NCBI RefSeq assembly: GCF_012932425.1
Contig: NZ_JAAIII010000002.1
Coordinates: forward strand, 310,001-374,000
Direction: 5' to 3'
Length of the DNA: 64,000 nt
DNA from: Bifidobacterium oedipodis
Lineage (GTDB): Bacteria > Actinomycetota > Actinomycetes > Actinomycetales > Bifidobacteriaceae
Position 1 is the stretch's first letter; the number at the start of each line of letters is the position of its first letter. The notes under the pieces were generated by a model. It was not told the origin of the DNA and made no database searches. It worked only from the letters and a program-made list of their open reading frames with translations. This document shows positions 25,968 to 33,894 of this stretch, piece by piece. The translations under genes and the position numbers were made by a program.

Positions 25968-26968
25968 ACCTTGACCGGTTCCTCAGCGAGCACGGCCTCG
26001 ATGAGGCTGTCCACGTTGTCATTGACGAAGAAGATTCTATCGAGCGCACGCTCGACTTCATTCACGTTGTCAACGACATATACACCGGGCATACCCTCCA
26101 AATCGCGCGCCCATTGGGCCTTGTTCAGAACCATACGGTTGATGATGATAGGACGACCGTGCCGCTGCGCCTGCCGTGCTTGGATCCGCGTGCCGGAATG
26201 TTCGCCGGCGTCCGCAATGATTGTCGCGACGCCATAACCAGACATTAGGGCGTTGCGCATCGGGAACGATTGTCTGGTCGGTTGCGAACCCGGCCAGAAT
26301 TGGGAAAGCACCAGCCCACGTTCTTCGATCTCGCATTGCAGGCCACGGTTCTCAGCCGGGTATTGACGGTCAATACCGGTGCCGATGAACGCCACGGTGC
26401 GGCCTCCATCGTTCAGAGCTGTCTGGTGAGCGAAAGTATCGATGCCCTTGGCCAGACCAGCAATGACAGTCAGTCTGCGCTCGACCAGCATATGTGCGCA
26501 GTTTACGGCAAAGCGTGCTCCCTCGGGAGTGCAATGACGCGAGCCAACTATGCTAACGCCCAAATCATTGGCTCTCAGATTGCCGCTGGCAAACAAGAAC
26601 GGAGGCACATCGATGGTGGCGCGCAGACGTTCCGGGAATCTTGGGTCAAGCACCGACACGAAGTCAAGACCACGTTCACGCCACATCTCAAGATCACGAG
26701 TGGCCTCAGTCCAAGCTGTCTCCAGCCTTTTGATCTGCTCGGAACTCAGACCAACGTCACTCAGCAAGACCCCCTGCGCGTCATCGCCGTCCACGTCGTC
26801 GCGTAACAGCGGGTTGCGCGAAGGATCAATCTTGTGCCGCAGCAAACGTTCAGCGCTACCCTCAAGCACGCAATCATTGGCAATAGAAGTCCAAGTTTCA
26901 GGCTTTTCACACGTTTTAAGCAAAGCAACCAATGCGGAGTTCTCACGCACGAGCGCATCATGGTTCAT
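25964..26968 (-). CDS. DprA/Smf-like DNA-processing protein, accessory copy
   Basis: A 334-residue protein with the DprA Rossmann core at residues about 130-300: SIVGSRHCTPEGARFA near 136, AGLAKGIDTFAHQTAL near 168, FIGTGIDRQYPAEN near 193, SFPMRNALMSGYG near 232 and HSGTRIQARQAQRHGRP near 254. These match the ssDNA- and RecA-loading fold of DprA. The C-terminal winged-helix domain of classical DprA is missing, and the first 130 residues hold only a weakly recognisable helical domain. GGAGGT precedes the ATG. The only operon partner is the ComF-like gene, so a two-gene system, possibly in defence or DNA uptake, is inferred. Confidence 0.78.
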   Translation of the reverse strand: MNHDALVRENSALVALLKTCEKPETWTSIANDCVLEGSAERLLRHKIDPSRNPLLRDDVDGDDAQGVLLSDVGLSSEQIKRLETAWTEATRDLEMWRERGLDFVSVLDPRFPERLRATIDVPPFLFASGNLRANDLGVSIVGSRHCTPEGARFAVNCAHMLVERRLTVIAGLAKGIDTFAHQTALNDGGRTVAFIGTGIDRQYPAENRGLQCEIEERGLVLSQFWPGSQPTRQSFPMRNALMSGYGVATIIADAGEHSGTRIQARQAQRHGRPIIINRMVLNKAQWARDLEGMPGVYVVDNVNEVERALDRIFFVNDNVDSLIEAVLAEEPVKV

Positions 26969-27160
26969 CGCGTACCTCCATCAATTCCAGCATTGCCGTC
27001 AAACACATGACATCGCTATCCAGTGTAAACAACGCACATGTCAGTCAATGTGACATCGACTTTTTCGCACCATTTGTGGACATTTTGTGCGACTGCACTA
27101 TTGCGAGGCATATGCCAATCGGCTTACAGGTCAAAAACACACAATTTGGCCTATAATCCT

Positions 27161-27182
27161 GCATTTTAGTACCACAGTGGCC
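27161..27182. repeat. Direct repeat, right copy, flanking the dprA-like cassette
   Basis: Partner of the copy at 24960. It lies 193 bases ahead of the dprA-like start, as the left copy lies 249 bases ahead of glmM, so the pair may be insertion boundaries or a duplicated upstream region. Nothing else was recognised in the 289 bases between 26969 and 27257. Confidence 0.55.
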
Positions 27183-27257
27183 CACGGAAAAAATTAACGA
27201 CCAAGGGTGAAATGCCCGGAGCCGTTGGAAAGTATTAGCGCACCCCCTTGGAACTGA

Positions 27258-28472
27258 TTACGATTCATAGGCGGAGTGATACCGCTCTTTAAGCTGCTGT
27301 AGTGTTCCCTCCAGTTCAGCGTCGGATTGTAGTTGAACGTATACGATCCCGGTGGCTGATGATGAATTAAGCGGTTCGGAGAAAAGCGTGCCAACAGGGG
27401 AAAGGTCGGCGGAGACGAAACCGTCAATCGATGACAGCTCGTCAATCGTACATATATCTACCAGCCTGCCGGTTTGAACTGGAAGGTCAATATTGGCGAT
27501 GATTCCCGGAATTAATTCTGATGCCTTGTGATTATATTCAAGGTTCAGTGATGCTGCGGTAAATGCATCCCATAGATCAATCCCGTATTTCAGCAGAATG
27601 GATTTGGGAATGCCTCCTCCTGCCGGACGGCAGGATATCTCGCCCACTATGAACTTAGTGCCAGTCCAAAAGGCCTCCATATGCGTGACACCATCTTTGA
27701 GCCCGAGAGCCTTGACAACTTTAGGGTAAATCGCGCTGATTTTGTCGTAACGCTCATCCCCTTTGCCAATCATTATCGACCCGCCCCAAGCACCGGTGCA
27801 TTCTAGAAGGGGAGAGAAATATCGTTGAAGGACGAAAAAGACGACTTGGCCATTGTGAATAATGGCATCACAGTGATACTCCCCCTTCATTGTTATGTAT
27901 TCTTCAACGATAATTTGATAGCGGCTGTTCCTGAACCAGTCCGCTTGTGGCGTTTCAAGGAACGAGGCTGCTTCCTCACGATTGTGTATTTTGTAGGTAT
28001 TCATCGATCCGGAACCGATGACGGGTTTGACGACCACCGGCCATCCAATTTCGTCGCCGGCGTCGACCAGCTGCCTGATATTCGAGATGGTCAGCGCTCG
28101 GGCAACCTCCACTCCCGCCGAGCGCAACTTGCTCTTCATAACACTTTTATTCGCGAAACCCCAGGCCACGTCGAATCCGGTTCCCGGCAGATTGAAATAC
28201 GTTCGCAGGTATCCTCCGACAGGAAGGCTTCTTTCGCTGGGCGACACCACCGCGGCAATGGAATCTGAGGAATCTAACTTCCTTGCGACGTTCAAGACTT
28301 CTGTCTCATCGGCTATGTCATTGACATAGTGCAGATTCGTGTTCGTCGGATACAATGCAGTGTATTTACGCTCTGTTATGACGTCTATCCCGGTCGCAGG
28401 CACGAATTTGACAAGGTGACGATACGCATCCGTTTTGCCTGAATTGAGCAGAATCACACGTCCGTTCATCAT
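27258..28472 (-). CDS. ATP-grasp ligase B
   Basis: A 404-residue ATP-grasp enzyme of the PF13535-like group that forms amide bonds through acyl phosphates. Visible elements are the N-terminal Rossmann start (VILLNSG), the lysine strand PVVVKPVIGSGSMNTYK near residue 143, the hinge IIVEEYITMKGEYHCDA near 190, and the metal-binding end HMEAFWTGTKFIVGEISCRPAGGGI near 270-290. It starts at 28472 within the end of the partner ligase gene (ATGATGA overlap), with GGGGAA ahead. Two such ligases beside an MFS exporter resemble dipeptide or peptide-tailoring loci; the substrate is unknown. Base composition is lower in GC than core genes. Confidence 0.8.
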   Translation of the reverse strand: MMNGRVILLNSGKTDAYRHLVKFVPATGIDVITERKYTALYPTNTNLHYVNDIADETEVLNVARKLDSSDSIAAVVSPSERSLPVGGYLRTYFNLPGTGFDVAWGFANKSVMKSKLRSAGVEVARALTISNIRQLVDAGDEIGWPVVVKPVIGSGSMNTYKIHNREEAASFLETPQADWFRNSRYQIIVEEYITMKGEYHCDAIIHNGQVVFFVLQRYFSPLLECTGAWGGSIMIGKGDERYDKISAIYPKVVKALGLKDGVTHMEAFWTGTKFIVGEISCRPAGGGIPKSILLKYGIDLWDAFTAASLNLEYNHKASELIPGIIANIDLPVQTGRLVDICTIDELSSIDGFVSADLSPVGTLFSEPLNSSSATGIVYVQLQSDAELEGTLQQLKERYHSAYES

Positions 28473-29650
28473 CGTTCCCCTCGTGTGTTTTTGCCTTCCA
28501 CCAGCTCAAGCATGTGAGCTCGCTCCCGCTCGTTGTTGCCTCGAACAATCGCTCCACCAACAAAGTCGGCTGCGTCCGTGGGATCGTTGGGCTGTTCCGA
28601 ATCCCATATATCCAACAGCCATTCGCTTGAATCCGATGGCGCGTGAAGCCGGTTCCCGCCCGTCCTGACCAGCCATCCTGTTTTCATCGCGTCATCCACA
28701 GTGGGGACGACCGATACGGGAAGTCCCAGTTCCAATCTCACGAACTGTTCGGAGATGTCAAAGCCGTATGCGGATTGGATCGACTGTTTGATGAGTCCTC
28801 CGCCGACTCTCGCCGCGACCTCTCCGCACCTCGCGTTGCCCGAGACATCGTCGATGAATTCGAAGTGCAACACATGAACGCCGCTGTTCTCGGGCAGTGC
28901 TTGTGCGAAGCGGCCCACGAGATCGATGATTTCCAGACGCTTGGGAGAGGCGTTGTCCAGCATCACGGAGCCATAGTTCTCTTCCCTGAATGCGCATGGC
29001 TTATGAATATAGCGACTGACGGAGGTGAACACCGGCGTGCGGTTGTGGAGCAGCACGTCCGCATGGTAGACGTCCCCGGGCAGATACTCCTCCACGATGA
29101 GCTTGTGTCCGTCAATTTCCTCACGAATGCTTCGATCCTGGAGCAGCATGTCCGCGTCGCCCACGGTGTTCATGATGTGCACCCCGAACGCACCTGCCCC
29201 ATCGCGTGGCTTCAACACGGACGGTCCATGCCTGTCAACAAACTCCCTCAGATCTTTCCCACAGGAGACCAAAGCGAAATCGCTGTCTGGAAGCGATGCC
29301 GCGGAGAACAATGACTTCATGCTGTATTTGTCCCGGAAACCCCTTGCAAGAGGAAACTTCATCCCTGGTATCGAGTACTTCGACCGGATGGCCGCCACCC
29401 GTTCCACATCATCCTCGGAATTGGCAATCAGCCGATCGCATCCCGAAGAGGCGATGGACGACAGGGCCTGTTCGAACTCGTCACTGTAATACCTGTCCAC
29501 CAGCACGGGAGCGCAGTAGCCTTCGTTTGCCTCGGCGGCCCTTGATCCTCTCTCGGTGACGAGGAATAGCTGGCAATCCGGCATCAGTTCCCTCACCCAT
29601 TTGGCATAGCGCGAGCCGGATGACGGACGCTGGCATATGACTATCTTCAA
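28469..29650 (-). CDS. ATP-grasp ligase A
   Basis: A 393-residue ATP-grasp enzyme, related to but clearly different from its neighbour. It starts KIVICQRPSSGS; SVLKPRDGAGAFGVH near residue 143 holds the ATP lysine, LIVEEYLPGDVYHADV near 185 the hinge, and HFEFIDD with CGEVAARVGGG near 265-285 the metal ligands. AAGGAGAAAC lies ahead of its ATG, 40 bases after the MFS gene. The gene overlaps ligase B by four bases, so the two proteins are made together and may act in sequence on one product. Not a D-Ala ligase or carbamoyl phosphate synthase by length and context. Confidence 0.8.
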   Translation of the reverse strand: MKIVICQRPSSGSRYAKWVRELMPDCQLFLVTERGSRAAEANEGYCAPVLVDRYYSDEFEQALSSIASSGCDRLIANSEDDVERVAAIRSKYSIPGMKFPLARGFRDKYSMKSLFSAASLPDSDFALVSCGKDLREFVDRHGPSVLKPRDGAGAFGVHIMNTVGDADMLLQDRSIREEIDGHKLIVEEYLPGDVYHADVLLHNRTPVFTSVSRYIHKPCAFREENYGSVMLDNASPKRLEIIDLVGRFAQALPENSGVHVLHFEFIDDVSGNARCGEVAARVGGGLIKQSIQSAYGFDISEQFVRLELGLPVSVVPTVDDAMKTGWLVRTGGNRLHAPSDSSEWLLDIWDSEQPNDPTDAADFVGGAIVRGNNERERAHMLELVEGKNTRGER

Positions 29651-29690
29651 GGTTTCTCCTTACTGCTTTGAATGGCTACTGCTTGAATGA

Positions 29691-30977
29691 CTACTTCGAG
29701 CGTGTACGTGCCGCCAACCTGGCGATGGGCCCGTAAGACAGCCCCGTAAGCATGAACAGCGCGGCTAGGATCCACCATCCCACCGGCGAATCGGCGTTAG
29801 CGACGCTGGTCAGAATCACAGGGGAGATCAGTGCCATGGTATCGGCCCCGGCATTGAGAACGCCCTGATATTCACCGAGCAGGTCGTCGCTGGACATCTC
29901 AAATCCAAAGGACCATGCCGACGCGGACTGCCATAATTCGCCGCACAGGTGCGCCACCGCCACCATCACGAGCATGATGACGGACAGCCATACCGTCGTT
30001 TCCTTGGAAAACGCCAACAACATGCAAGCGACGCAAAGCGACAGGCCACTTCGCAATCCGGCCCGTCCCGCGCCGCGAATTGAATCCGTCCCCCTAGCGA
30101 ACCTCACCTGCAACAGGATGACGCCAAGCGTGTTCACAAGCAGCATCGCGGACACCATGCTGCTCGGAATCGCGGCAGCGGAAGCGATCCATATCGGCAG
30201 GGCGATGGTCAGAATCCCGTCATGAAGATAGAGAATGGCGTTAGCCGCCGTCGCCAGCAGAAAAGGTACGTCCTTCACCGCGACCAGGCCCATGCGACCG
30301 CTCTTTCGAGGGCGGTCGTGCGCAAACGTTCCGCACTGGATATTCCGCAGCATCATCGCAGCAGTGAAATACGTGAGAACGTTGAAGAGTATCAAAGCCA
30401 CGAATACTGGACGTGTGCCGAGGGTGAGTGGTATCGCAGACAGGACCGAGCCCACTGCAGTGCCAACGTTGGAGACCACACGCAACATGGCCCTGTACTG
30501 CACACGGTTCTCCCCCTGTGAAATATGGGCGATGATGGGACCACGCGCCGCGGCGGCACCTCGATCGGCCGTGGACACCACGGCCATGGTGATTCCTAGG
30601 CAAACGAAATTGTTGGTGATGACGTAAACAATCAACCCCAATCCCTGCACGGCCAGAAGCACACGGTACATGGTCATGGCATCGACTTTGTCGGAGGCCC
30701 TTCCAAAGAGCACGCTGCCCGCTAAACCGGCCACCGCGGAAAGTGTGAGGAACATGCTGAACAAGGTCATAGGCATGCCGAGAATCTGGGTGAAGTACAA
30801 CGTGGACAGCGCGAAGAAGATACCGCGGCCAACGGAATTGATCAGCGTCGCCCTAGCGTACCGGCTTTCACCGGTCTTCCCCCCCCCCTCAAAACCATCG
30901 TAATCATCATGCTCCTTAAGACGGTATCCCCGCAATGGCAATCTACACAACAAACAGACTTGCCAGAGTTTCTTCAT
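29691..30977 (-). CDS. MFS exporter with a G10 tract near its start
   Basis: A 428-residue major facilitator with about twelve hydrophobic segments starting near residue 45 (LINSVGRGIFFALSTLYFTQILG). Export of the ligase product is inferred from context. The ATG at 30977 overlaps the stop of a 52-codon gene (ATGA), so translation is probably coupled. Residues 35-38 (EGGG) are encoded by ten consecutive G. A second start, ATG at 30907 with AAGGAG four bases ahead, reads into a different frame and hits a stop 21 codons on; it would join the MFS frame only with eight or eleven G. The tract could thus switch expression. Confidence 0.8.
   Translation of the reverse strand: MKKLWQVCLLCRLPLRGYRLKEHDDYDGFEGGGKTGESRYARATLINSVGRGIFFALSTLYFTQILGMPMTLFSMFLTLSAVAGLAGSVLFGRASDKVDAMTMYRVLLAVQGLGLIVYVITNNFVCLGITMAVVSTADRGAAAARGPIIAHISQGENRVQYRAMLRVVSNVGTAVGSVLSAIPLTLGTRPVFVALILFNVLTYFTAAMMLRNIQCGTFAHDRPRKSGRMGLVAVKDVPFLLATAANAILYLHDGILTIALPIWIASAAAIPSSMVSAMLLVNTLGVILLQVRFARGTDSIRGAGRAGLRSGLSLCVACMLLAFSKETTVWLSVIMLVMVAVAHLCGELWQSASAWSFGFEMSSDDLLGEYQGVLNAGADTMALISPVILTSVANADSPVGWWILAALFMLTGLSYGPIARLAARTRSK
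30879..30888 (-). repeat. Poly-G tract of ten (poly-C on the plus strand), candidate phase-variation switch
   Basis: Ten C on the given strand, inside the 5' part of the MFS gene. It is the longest homopolymer I noticed in the window. As sequenced it keeps the upstream-coupled frame open and leaves the AAGGAG-driven frame closed. Confidence 0.85.
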
Positions 30978-31132
30978 TCATCATAATTGCTGAACGTACA
31001 ATCCCGACCGTCATGGTTGGACGCGGGGATACTTGGCATGTCGGGCACATCGATGGTCAGGCCGCACTGCTTGAGCAACTCGATCATCTCGGGCACCGAC
31101 TTGGCCTGTTTGCTCTTCTCTCCGCCCCCCAT
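30974..31132 (-). CDS. 52-residue small protein, candidate precursor peptide
   Basis: A short gene of 52 codons between the histidine kinase and the MFS exporter. It begins MGGGEKSKQAK, has a likely amphipathic helix (PEMIELLKQCGLTID, residues 14-28), a proline-bounded stretch (VPDMPSIP) and a polar, acidic end, NHDGRDCTFSNYDE. Third codon positions in the first two thirds are nearly all G or C, as in real genes of this genome. Its stop overlaps the MFS start (ATGA). The ribosome site is weak: nothing better than CCGGGGG ahead of a TTG four codons upstream. A leader-plus-core layout next to ligases suggests a precursor peptide, but a mere coupling ORF is possible. Confidence 0.6.
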   Translation of the reverse strand: MGGGEKSKQAKSVPEMIELLKQCGLTIDVPDMPSIPASNHDGRDCTFSNYDE

Positions 31133-31161
31133 GGATAAAACAAGAGCCCCCGGATTTGAGC

Positions 31162-31227
31162 ACTGTTAGGAGGCTTGGAGGCTACTGTTAGGACAAACAA
31201 TACACAAATCGTCGTAAGAGGATACAA
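31162..31227 (-). promoter_or_regulatory. Candidate promoter and paired direct repeat ahead of the small gene
   Basis: ACTGTTAGG occurs at 31162 and 31184, exactly 22 bases apart (two helical turns). On the minus strand TTGTAT (31222-31227) and TGTATT (31199-31204) are separated by 17 bases, a plausible -35/-10 pair just upstream of the repeats. The rest of the 188-base gap shows no gene. Confidence 0.35.
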
Positions 31228-31320
31228 GCAGTGCGACGTTCATTCCTCATCTTTTCGAAAGATTAAGTTTAGCGGAACCAAACTTGAACATGAATATGTA
31301 TCAGGTTATCTCATTGAAAA

Positions 31321-32616
31321 TCATCTGGCACTCGTGTTTAAGGTCAACGAAGCGCGAAACATATCAGGAGCCGGTCTCGAAATAGCAAACGTGGCATCAA
31401 TGGCATTGGCGCAAGCAGCGACGATGGACAGCCCAAGTCCATGGCCAGGACAACTGGACATACGACTATTGTCACCTCGATGGAACGGTTGAAGTAGATT
31501 GTCCATGTCATCAGAATTCACAACAGTGGCGGTGGTGTTGTCAATAACGATAGCAACTTGTTCCCCGGCCTCACGTATGGAACAAGAGATAGAACCATGA
31601 TCAATATTGTGAACAATGGCATTTCGAACAAGATTGTCAATGGCAATTGTCAGGTAACGGGTGTTCGTCTCAACGAAAAACATATCATCAACACCAGCGA
31701 GCCCGCTTAAGTCAACATTGAGATGCCGTTCAGAGGACTGATCAACATGCGCAGCCATAACCTTACGTATGACCTCAAGCAAATTTATTGATTCCCGGCT
31801 AGCGTCTGGAGAAGTCTGAATGTGAGAAAGCTCAAGCAGACTAGCAATAAGCTCACCACTTTTACGATTCGCCTTTATGGCATGTTGCACGGCAGGTTTG
31901 ACATCGTCGGTAAAACGGCTCTGAGCCATGAGAGCTTCCAAACTGGCACCAATAGTGGTGACGGGCGTTTTCAATTCATGACTAGCGTTACGAATAAACG
32001 AACGTTGCAGTTCATTGGATTGCTCGATACGGTCCAGCATTCCATTTAACGCCGAAGCGAGTTTGGAAGTTTCCGCATCTGGATGATCGAGCACAATACG
32101 TGTAACAGGATGATCAGGATCAAGCTGCACAGCCTGCCGACTAATAGAATCAAGCTGCATTGTCAACGCGCCCGACAACCGCCACACAAGTAGCACGGCC
32201 AGAAGCATCGCTACGACAAATACAGCAAGCGAACCATACCTCATCCACTGCACGACACCGTCTCGTACGGTGAGCACCGCTCCTCTGGTTTCAGCTTCAC
32301 CATGATCTATCAAGTTATCAGCGGTTTCACTGTCACACTGGTCTGCATCACAGGCCTCCGCGTAATTCGGCACTACATGAGCAGAATCAAAATCCTCACT
32401 ACTAAAGCCATGATTCACGTTACCGGTAGCCACGGTATCAACCTGATGTTGGAACGCCCAGTCAAGTGATACATTCTGCACAAGAATCACAGCCAGAAGC
32501 ATGATGAGCAAAAGCGCCCCTACACTGGTGGCAAGGCGAATTCGGAAACTGATCGGACTTCGAAGATGCCCGAAACCACGCAAGACATCACGCCAAGCGG
32601 CATATTTCGCAATCAT
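31321..32616 (-). CDS. Sensor histidine kinase
   Basis: A 431-residue membrane kinase. One helix lies near residues 29-50, an extracytoplasmic loop of about 75 residues follows, and a second helix lies near 125-148, then a HAMP linker, the phosphorylated His in NASHELKTPVTT near 205, N-box DNLVRNAIVHN near 325 and G-box GHGLGLSIV near 390. The loop is strongly acidic (many D and E) and carries two Cys four to five residues apart (ACDADQC), a layout seen in sensors of cationic peptides or metals. Its start overlaps the regulator stop by four bases. It probably controls the divergent exporter genes, and perhaps the ligase cluster downstream. Confidence 0.92.
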   Translation of the reverse strand: MIAKYAAWRDVLRGFGHLRSPISFRIRLATSVGALLLIMLLAVILVQNVSLDWAFQHQVDTVATGNVNHGFSSEDFDSAHVVPNYAEACDADQCDSETADNLIDHGEAETRGAVLTVRDGVVQWMRYGSLAVFVVAMLLAVLLVWRLSGALTMQLDSISRQAVQLDPDHPVTRIVLDHPDAETSKLASALNGMLDRIEQSNELQRSFIRNASHELKTPVTTIGASLEALMAQSRFTDDVKPAVQHAIKANRKSGELIASLLELSHIQTSPDASRESINLLEVIRKVMAAHVDQSSERHLNVDLSGLAGVDDMFFVETNTRYLTIAIDNLVRNAIVHNIDHGSISCSIREAGEQVAIVIDNTTATVVNSDDMDNLLQPFHRGDNSRMSSCPGHGLGLSIVAACANAIDATFAISRPAPDMFRASLTLNTSAR

Positions 32617-33272
32617 GGTATGCGATACCCCTCTCCACGCGAAGAAACAATAAGCATGGGGTCGGGAAGCTTACGTCGTAGAGAATATACGGCCGTCTTA
32701 ACCAGATCCGGCTGATCATGTAATTCAACAGGCCAGAGCGATTCTAAAAGGTTCCTTGTGCCAATCCACCCGCCATCTGCACGAAGCAATTCCTCCAATA
32801 GAGCGTATTCTCGTGGCGCCAGGTCACAGGGAGCGTCATCAACATAGGCAAGCCGCCGTACGGTATCAACGGACAGACGCCCACGGGTAAGCATCGTGGA
32901 TGAATCGACACCTCCACGACGCAAGAGAGCACGAATGCGAGCGAGCAATTCCGGATAGGCGAATGGCTTGGCCAAATAATCGTCAGCTCCCAAATCAAGC
33001 CCTTGCACACGATCATCAATGCTGTCAGCGGCGGTAAGCATCAGCGTACGCACAGGTATACGCACCCGATCAATAGTGCGCATAACTTCATCACCGGAAA
33101 GCACCGGAAGATCACGATCAAGAAGTACTACGTCGAAATTTCCCCTTGACAGTTCATCCAAAGCTTCAACGCCTGTATAGGCAGTCGCGGTGGCATACCC
33201 CTCGTGTCTCAGGCAGTCATCCAACACCGCCGATAAATCAGCGTCATCTTCAACAATCAGAATTCCTGCCAT
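32613..33272 (-). CDS. OmpR/PhoB-type response regulator
   Basis: A 219-residue regulator, partner of the kinase encoded next. The receiver has ILIVEDDADLS with the acidic pocket, the phospho-accepting Asp in VVLLDRDLP near residue 52, the Thr/Ser in MLTAAD near 80 and the Lys in LAKPFAYPEL near 102. The C-terminal winged helix has LAPREYALLEELLR and the final YSLRRKLPDPMLIVSSRGEGYRI. The start at 33272 has GGAGG ahead; a start at 33299 in the same frame lacks one. The 169 bases up to the divergent lipoprotein gene must carry promoters for both directions. Confidence 0.93.
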   Translation of the reverse strand: MAGILIVEDDADLSAVLDDCLRHEGYATATAYTGVEALDELSRGNFDVVLLDRDLPVLSGDEVMRTIDRVRIPVRTLMLTAADSIDDRVQGLDLGADDYLAKPFAYPELLARIRALLRRGGVDSSTMLTRGRLSVDTVRRLAYVDDAPCDLAPREYALLEELLRADGGWIGTRNLLESLWPVELHDQPDLVKTAVYSLRRKLPDPMLIVSSRGEGYRIP

Positions 33273-33441
33273 GCTTGCGCCTCCGATTCCAAGCGACATA
33301 TGCCGTTCTTATTGTGCCTGAACAAGGTGTGCGCTAGGTAAGCACGACACACACCCAACGCACACACGGTAAACGGTTCAATGAATCACGCCTTGGCACT
33401 CCGCCATTGCACAACATGCAATCCACAAATGAGGTGAACTC

Positions 33442-33840
33442 ATGCGAATCACACCTGTCGGCAAAACAACCATCATTGCAGTATTGCCGTTAATGCTTAT
33501 GTCATTGTCCGCATGCGGACAAATTCATACTGCAGACGCTCCGACAACATCTGCAACGAGTAGTTCTGTTCCGCAGTCGGACGGAAATGATCAAAACAAT
33601 AATGAACAAAATGATACAAACACCACCACGGAACAAGCAGCCCAACAATACCGAGATTGCCTTGAAGATCACGGCATACCAGCAGAAATCGTCGAGGGCA
33701 ATCGCGTCGTATTCCAGTGGCAAGAATCAGATGCTAACTCCATATCAGAAAGTTCCAACGACACCAATCGCGATGCAGCCATCCAAAAATGTCAAGTCAC
33801 AGTGCCCGACTACCACGACCCCAACTTCAATACCAAATAA
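33442..33840 (+). CDS. Small lipoprotein
   Basis: A 132-residue secreted lipoprotein: basic start, hydrophobic core (TIIAVLPLMLMSLSAC) and lipobox LSAC with the lipidated Cys at residue 25. A Ser/Thr/Asn/Gln-rich linker follows, then a short domain with two Cys (YRDCLEDHG and KCQVTVPDYHD). No known family recognised. GAGGTGA precedes the ATG. It begins a plus-strand run of five genes that ends with an ABC exporter and is divergent from the two-component system, so it may be an accessory sensor or binding protein. Confidence 0.75.
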   Translation: MRITPVGKTTIIAVLPLMLMSLSACGQIHTADAPTTSATSSSVPQSDGNDQNNNEQNDTNTTTEQAAQQYRDCLEDHGIPAEIVEGNRVVFQWQESDANSISESSNDTNRDAAIQKCQVTVPDYHDPNFNTK

Positions 33841-33894
33841 ACCAGTATCGAACAATATCTGTTCTCGAAGTCCAGTAGACAAAGGAAAGAACAT

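Noticed and set aside
25143..26968. Housekeeping comF and dprA
   Set aside because: The DprA copy lacks the C-terminal winged helix, and the two genes are overlapped in an isolated low-GC cassette, unlike the usual scattered core copies. Not fully excluded.
28469..29650. D-alanine-D-alanine ligase or biotin carboxylase
   Set aside because: Length, motif spacing and pairing with a second ligase and an exporter do not fit either family.
30935..31138. A 67-codon plus-strand frame opposite the small gene
   Set aside because: It is antisense to the 52-codon gene, whose coding signal (third-position bias and ATGA coupling to the exporter) is much stronger.
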